From Nitrospiraceae bacterium (GTDB lineage Bacteria > Nitrospirota > Nitrospiria > Nitrospirales > Nitrospiraceae): 34,772 nt of DNA. Location: positions 1 through 34,772 of the forward strand of contig CAKKRK010000191.1 of the NCBI GenBank assembly GCA_919902665.1. The letters run 5' to 3'. A program made the position numbers and the translations under genes. Positions 31,798-34,772 of the stretch are shown one piece after another. Each line of letters starts with the position of its first letter. The stretch's first letter is position 1. The notes below the pieces were generated by a model. The model did no database searches. It saw nothing but the letters and a program-made list of their open reading frames with translations, and had not been told where the DNA came from.

Positions 31798-32070
31798 ATG
31801 ACAAAGGAAGAACTGATCGCAAAGATGGCGGCTTCAGCTGGAATCACGAAGGTCGCAGCCGGAACTGCCCTCGAGGCACTCACCGGGGCGGTGACTTCCT
31901 CATTGAAAAAAGGGAAGCGCGTCTCTCTCGTCAATTTCGGCACCTTTACGATTTCAAAACGAAAAGCACGAATGGGAAGGAATCCACGGACGGGAGAATC
32001 ACTCCGAATCCCGGCAGCTAAGGTCCCGAAGTTTTCCGCTGGGAAAGAGCTTCGCTCGGCCGTGAAGTAA
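31798..32070 (+). CDS. HU-family DNA-binding protein
   Basis: A 90-residue histone-like protein: MTKEELIAKMAASAGITK at the N-terminus, VSLVNFGTF, the arm segment RKARMGRNPRTGE and the terminal FSAGKELRSAVK helix. The sequence is closer to HU than to IHF (VNFGTF rather than IRGFGSF) and is distinct from the IHF-beta-like protein at 4739. GGAGGG lies 6-7 bases before the ATG. It follows a Fis-type gene, so two nucleoid-type DNA binders are paired here. Confidence 0.95.
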   Translation: MTKEELIAKMAASAGITKVAAGTALEALTGAVTSSLKKGKRVSLVNFGTFTISKRKARMGRNPRTGESLRIPAAKVPKFSAGKELRSAVK

Positions 32071-32109
32071 CCGTCCGTAAGCTATAGGGTGTCTGCCTCA
32101 AGAGATGAT

Positions 32110-32135
32110 TGAAAGAGACAGTCCAATGTCTTTCA
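32110..32135 (+). other. Hairpin downstream of the HU gene
   Basis: TGAAAGA and TCTTTCA can pair around a 12-base loop, about 40 bases past the HU stop. No U tract follows, so termination by this hairpin is uncertain. Nothing else was seen between 32071 and 32170. Confidence 0.3.
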
Positions 32136-32171
32136 GCTAGCCGAGGGAATGCGACCTGCTCTTTCGTTTTC

Positions 32172-32201
32172 TTGACAGTGTCAGTGAGGCTATATTAGCA
32201 T
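32172..32201 (+). promoter_or_regulatory. tRNA-Val promoter
   Basis: TTGACA (32172-32177), an 18-base spacer and TAGCAT (32196-32201), with the mature tRNA 5' end at 32217. TATTAG at 32193 is an alternative -10 with a short spacer. Confidence 0.55.
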
Positions 32202-32216
32202 GCCCCCTCTCTTGAT

Positions 32217-32291
32217 AGGCGCGTAGCTCAGGGGGAGAGCGCTACCTTGACACGGTAGAGGTCGACGGTTCAAGACCGTCCGCGCCTACCA
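32217..32291 (+). tRNA. tRNA-Val (anticodon GAC)
   Basis: A full cloverleaf can be drawn. The acceptor stem is AGGCGCG/CGCGCCT. The D arm is GCTC-AGGGGGA-GAGC. The anticodon stem CTACC/GGTAG encloses the loop TTGACAC, giving anticodon GAC. The T arm is GACGG-TTCAAGA-CCGTC. The 3' CCA is encoded, preceded by discriminator A. It reads GUC and GUU codons. It stands alone between the HU gene and thrS and has its own promoter and terminator. Confidence 0.97.
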
Positions 32292-32300
32292 TTCAGGCCG

Positions 32301-32345
32301 AGGCACTGGCTTGCCTCTTAGAGGCTCGGTGCCTTTTTTCTTTTT
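32301..32345 (+). terminator. Rho-independent terminator after tRNA-Val
   Basis: Outer stem AGGCAC (32301-32306) with GTGCCT (32329-32334), and inner stem GCCTC-tta-GAGGC (32313-32325), followed by T6-C-T5. It ends only 26 bases before the thrS ATG. Confidence 0.85.
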
Positions 32346-32371
32346 GCACTAGTGGGTCAAGTCCGTACGTC

Positions 32372-34300
32372 ATGAAGATATCGGTCAAAGACGGGCCAAG
32401 CGGTGACATTCAGACCGGGGTGACAGTGGGTGATGCTCTGTCTGACCTAGGTGTCGTCGACAGAGATATTCTAGCAGCTAGAGTAGACGGAGCAGTTGTT
32501 GATTTGTCGTCCGCACTGTCTGGAAATTCAGTCGTCGAAGCACTGCGGTTCGACAGTGCAGAAGGCCGTGAGGTGTACCGTCACAGCAGTACCCACCTCA
32601 TGGCCCAGGCAGTCAAGGAACTCTTCCCGTCGGCACAACTGACCATCGGCCCAGCCCTGGAAGATAGTTTCTATTACGACTTCGCCTTCGAACGCCCCTT
32701 TACCCCAGAAGACTTGCAGAGGATCGAAGAACGCGCTGCTGAAATTATTAAGCGTAACCTCGCTATCACAAGGCGAGAGTTTTCAAAACAGGATGCGATA
32801 GATTTTTTCACATCCCGTGGAGAGCACTATAAGGTCGAGCTGATTCAAGGATTCCCCGATGGAGAGCCAATCACCGCCTACACACAGGGTGACTTCGTGG
32901 ATCTCTGTCGTGGGCCCCATCTTCCTACTACGGGTGTCATCGGAGCCATAAAATTACTCACCACGGGTGGGGCCTATTGGCGTGGCGATGAACGTAATCC
33001 GATGTTACAACGGATCTACGGAACATCCTTTCCGACACAAGCGGAAGTGGATGCCTACATGGCCAGGCTTGAAGAAATTAAGCGACGTGACCACAGAAAA
33101 GTCGGAAAAGATTTGGATCTGATCAGCATTCAGGATGAAATTGGACCCGGGCTGGTCCTGTGGCATCCAAAAGGTGCGACAGTCCGCCTGTTGATTGAAA
33201 ATTTCTGGCGAGAACAACATATTCGAGACGGATACCAGCTGGTCTATTCACCGCATACTGCACGCCTCGATCTCTGGAAAACCAGCGGGCACCTCGATTA
33301 CTACCGGGAAAACATGTTCCCATCGATGAAGCTGGAAGGCAGTGAGTACCAGCTGAAACCGATGAACTGTCCGTACCACATCATGATCTACCAATCTCAC
33401 CTGCGTAGCTATCGAGACCTCCCCATTCGCTATGGGGAACTCGGAACGGTCTACCGCTATGAACGGACTGGCGTGCTGCACGGGCTCATGCGGGTACGCG
33501 GATTCACACAGGATGATGCCCATCTCTTCTGCCGCCCAGATCAAATGGAGCACGAAGTCAGCCGGGTCCTGGACTTTACATTTTTCGTCTTGCAGACATT
33601 CGGATTTCACCAATTTGACGTCTTTTTGTCGACGCGGCCCAAAGAGTCCGTGGGGAGTGATGAACATTGGACCTTAGCCACCAGTGCATTGGAAGCAGCC
33701 CTGAAGAGTCGAAACATCTCCTTCCACCTCGATTCTGGCGGGGGGGCATTTTACGGCCCAAAGATCGACATTAAGATCAAAGATGCGTTGGGCCGCTCGT
33801 GGCAATGTTCCACGGTCCAGGTGGATTTCAACAATCCAGAGCGATTTGAGTTAAGTTATATTGGAGAAGACGGCAAAGCACATCGCCCAATCATGATTCA
33901 TCGCGCCTTGATGGGATCCATCGAGCGTTTTTTCGGTATCCTGATTGAACATTACGGAGGTGCGTTCCCAGCCTGGCTGGCTCCGGTGCAGGCCGTCGTC
34001 ATGAACATCACCGATCATCAGCAAGACTATGTGGCGGCCGTCGTGGCGCAATTGAAGGCGGCAGGCTTTCGGGTCGAGCCCGATCTCCGGAACGAAAAGA
34101 TCGGATTCAAGATTCGCGAAGCGGAAAAGGCGAAAGTCCCATTCATGTTGGTCGCGGGGAATCGTGAAATGCAGGATGGGACTCTCTCGGTACGAGGCCG
34201 AAGTGGGGCAAATTTAGGGAGCAAGACAGTGGCTGAAGTGTTGGATCTCCTGCAAGCCGAGGTCACGCACACACAGCGAGAACTTCAACCCGCACATTAA
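32372..34300 (+). CDS. thrS: Threonine--tRNA ligase
   Basis: Class II aminoacyl-tRNA synthetase charging tRNA-Thr. The order is a TGS domain (about 1-60), the editing domain (HSSTHLMAQ at 71-79 and C179/H183 in DLCRGPHLP), the catalytic core and the anticodon-binding domain from about 535. The catalytic zinc ligands C333, H384 and H510 match E. coli C334, H385 and H511, and the length of 642 residues is the same. The ATG at 32372 has no strong ribosome site and lies 26 bases after a terminator, leaving no room for a separate promoter; read-through from the tRNA unit or a promoter inside it is implied. infC follows after 14 bases. Confidence 0.98.
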   Translation: MKISVKDGPSGDIQTGVTVGDALSDLGVVDRDILAARVDGAVVDLSSALSGNSVVEALRFDSAEGREVYRHSSTHLMAQAVKELFPSAQLTIGPALEDSFYYDFAFERPFTPEDLQRIEERAAEIIKRNLAITRREFSKQDAIDFFTSRGEHYKVELIQGFPDGEPITAYTQGDFVDLCRGPHLPTTGVIGAIKLLTTGGAYWRGDERNPMLQRIYGTSFPTQAEVDAYMARLEEIKRRDHRKVGKDLDLISIQDEIGPGLVLWHPKGATVRLLIENFWREQHIRDGYQLVYSPHTARLDLWKTSGHLDYYRENMFPSMKLEGSEYQLKPMNCPYHIMIYQSHLRSYRDLPIRYGELGTVYRYERTGVLHGLMRVRGFTQDDAHLFCRPDQMEHEVSRVLDFTFFVLQTFGFHQFDVFLSTRPKESVGSDEHWTLATSALEAALKSRNISFHLDSGGGAFYGPKIDIKIKDALGRSWQCSTVQVDFNNPERFELSYIGEDGKAHRPIMIHRALMGSIERFFGILIEHYGGAFPAWLAPVQAVVMNITDHQQDYVAAVVAQLKAAGFRVEPDLRNEKIGFKIREAEKAKVPFMLVAGNREMQDGTLSVRGRSGANLGSKTVAEVLDLLQAEVTHTQRELQPAH

Positions 34301-34304
34301 AAAA

Positions 34305-34317
34305 GAGGTGGCCTATC
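34305..34317 (+). promoter_or_regulatory. infC ribosome site with AUC start codon
   Basis: GAGGTG (34305-34310) is followed after 4 bases by ATC (34315-34317), in frame with infC. No ATG, GTG or TTG is correctly spaced; the nearest in-frame TTG and GTG lie about 17 and 23 bases past the site. Rare AUU or AUC starts are known for infC in other bacteria, where they allow IF-3 to repress its own translation. Confidence 0.7.
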
Positions 34318-34772
34318 GTTCCCAAATTGCGTGTGAATCGTGAGATCCGAGTCCGAGAAATTCGTGTCATTGGCCCGGAAGGAGAGCAGCTCGGCATCCT
34401 TCAGACGCCGGACGCCTTTCGACAGGCTCAAGAAGGCGGCTATGACTTGGTGGAAGTAGCTCCTAACTCCACCCCCCCGGTCTGTAGGATTATGGACTTT
34501 GGGAAGTACAAGTATGAGTTGAGCAAAAAGGACCATCAAAGTCGGCGCCATCAAAAGTCCACGCAGGTGAAGGAAATCAAGTTGCGGCCACGGACCGATA
34601 AACATGACCTTGAAATTAAAGTTCGGCAGATGAAAACATTCCTCGAAGAGGGTAATAAGACCAAAGTCACCCTTACGTATCGCGGGCGGGAGATGGCCAA
34701 TCAGGAAATGGGGCGAGCCGTGATGAATTCCGTCATTGAACAATTGGCGCAAGCCGGCACCATCGAGTATGC
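34315..34772 (+). CDS. infC: Translation initiation factor IF-3 (partial, runs off the window)
   Basis: The first 152 codons of IF-3, which binds the 30S subunit and checks initiator tRNA and start codon. The N-domain (RVNREIRVREIRVIGPEG... YDLVEVAPNSTPPVCRIMDFGKYKYE), the Lys-rich linker and the C-domain (VKEIKLRPRTDKHDLEIKVRQ... VTLTYRGREM) are all plain. IF-3 is usually about 180 residues, so roughly 25-30 are missing beyond the right edge. The apparent start is AUC, which explains why a search restricted to standard start codons would overlook it. It follows thrS by 14 bases, the usual thrS-infC(-rpmI-rplT) order. Confidence 0.95.
   Translation, partial: MVPKLRVNREIRVREIRVIGPEGEQLGILQTPDAFRQAQEGGYDLVEVAPNSTPPVCRIMDFGKYKYELSKKDHQSRRHQKSTQVKEIKLRPRTDKHDLEIKVRQMKTFLEEGNKTKVTLTYRGREMANQEMGRAVMNSVIEQLAQAGTIEY

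Noticed and set aside
32292..32371. T-box leader upstream of thrS
   Set aside because: The space between the tRNA terminator and the ATG is far too short and no T-box core is seen.

Overview
The window is a gene-dense bacterial chromosomal segment of moderately high GC, free of mobile elements, with long co-directional operons. The best guess is a Nitrospira-like member of the Nitrospirota. This is an inference from overall gene content, notably proteins built from repeated protochlorophyllide-reductase-type (PCP_red) domains with no photosynthesis genes, and a siroheme reductase fused to a TusA-like domain. No taxonomic marker was compared.

Layout. 1-481: no convincing gene. 482-1845 (minus): two small proteins plus a D-Ala-D-Ala carboxypeptidase behind a good promoter. 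1921-3135 (minus): FG-GAP repeat lipoprotein, divergent from a small unknown gene at 3309-3629. 3711-14593 (minus): a long supraoperon, read in transcription order pheA, hisC, aroF, tyrA, aroA, cmk, plsC, rpsA, sppA, ihfB-like, PCP_red tandem protein. It joins aromatic amino acid synthesis to ribosomal protein S1 and a nucleoid protein. 14755-17684 (minus): yebC, ruvA, a secreted Cys-rich protein and ruvB, with no ruvC. 17823-20354 (minus): a His-rich membrane protein, then an mrp plus zinc-ribbon/PCP_red operon closed by a hairpin terminator. 20506-20658 (plus): a candidate 50-residue peptide gene. 20655-23215 (minus): an OmpA-domain protein and a membrane-anchored protein with three near-identical helix-hairpin-helix repeats. 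23340-30835 (minus): an assimilatory sulfate reduction operon in the order Rrf2 regulator, siroheme reductase-TusA fusion, APS reductase, TrpD2-like protein, cysD, cysN-C fusion. 31135-34772 (plus): a Fis-type regulator, HU, tRNA-Val(GAC), thrS and the start of infC, which appears to use an AUC start codon.

How the genes work together. The sulfur operon activates sulfate to APS (CysD/CysN), reduces APS to sulfite (CysH with [4Fe-4S]-type cysteines) and sulfite to sulfide (siroheme reductase). A Cys-free, CymR-like Rrf2 protein is encoded first, behind a promoter overlapped by two inverted repeats. The aromatic block carries the dedicated first step (DAHP synthase), EPSP synthase and both branches to Phe and Tyr, plus an aminotransferase. 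The most unusual content is the pair of PCP_red-domain proteins (one beside Mrp), the TrpD2 protein inside the sulfur operon, the doubled siroheme/[4Fe-4S] cysteine sets, the degenerate APS-kinase domain and the HhH-repeat/OmpA envelope pair.
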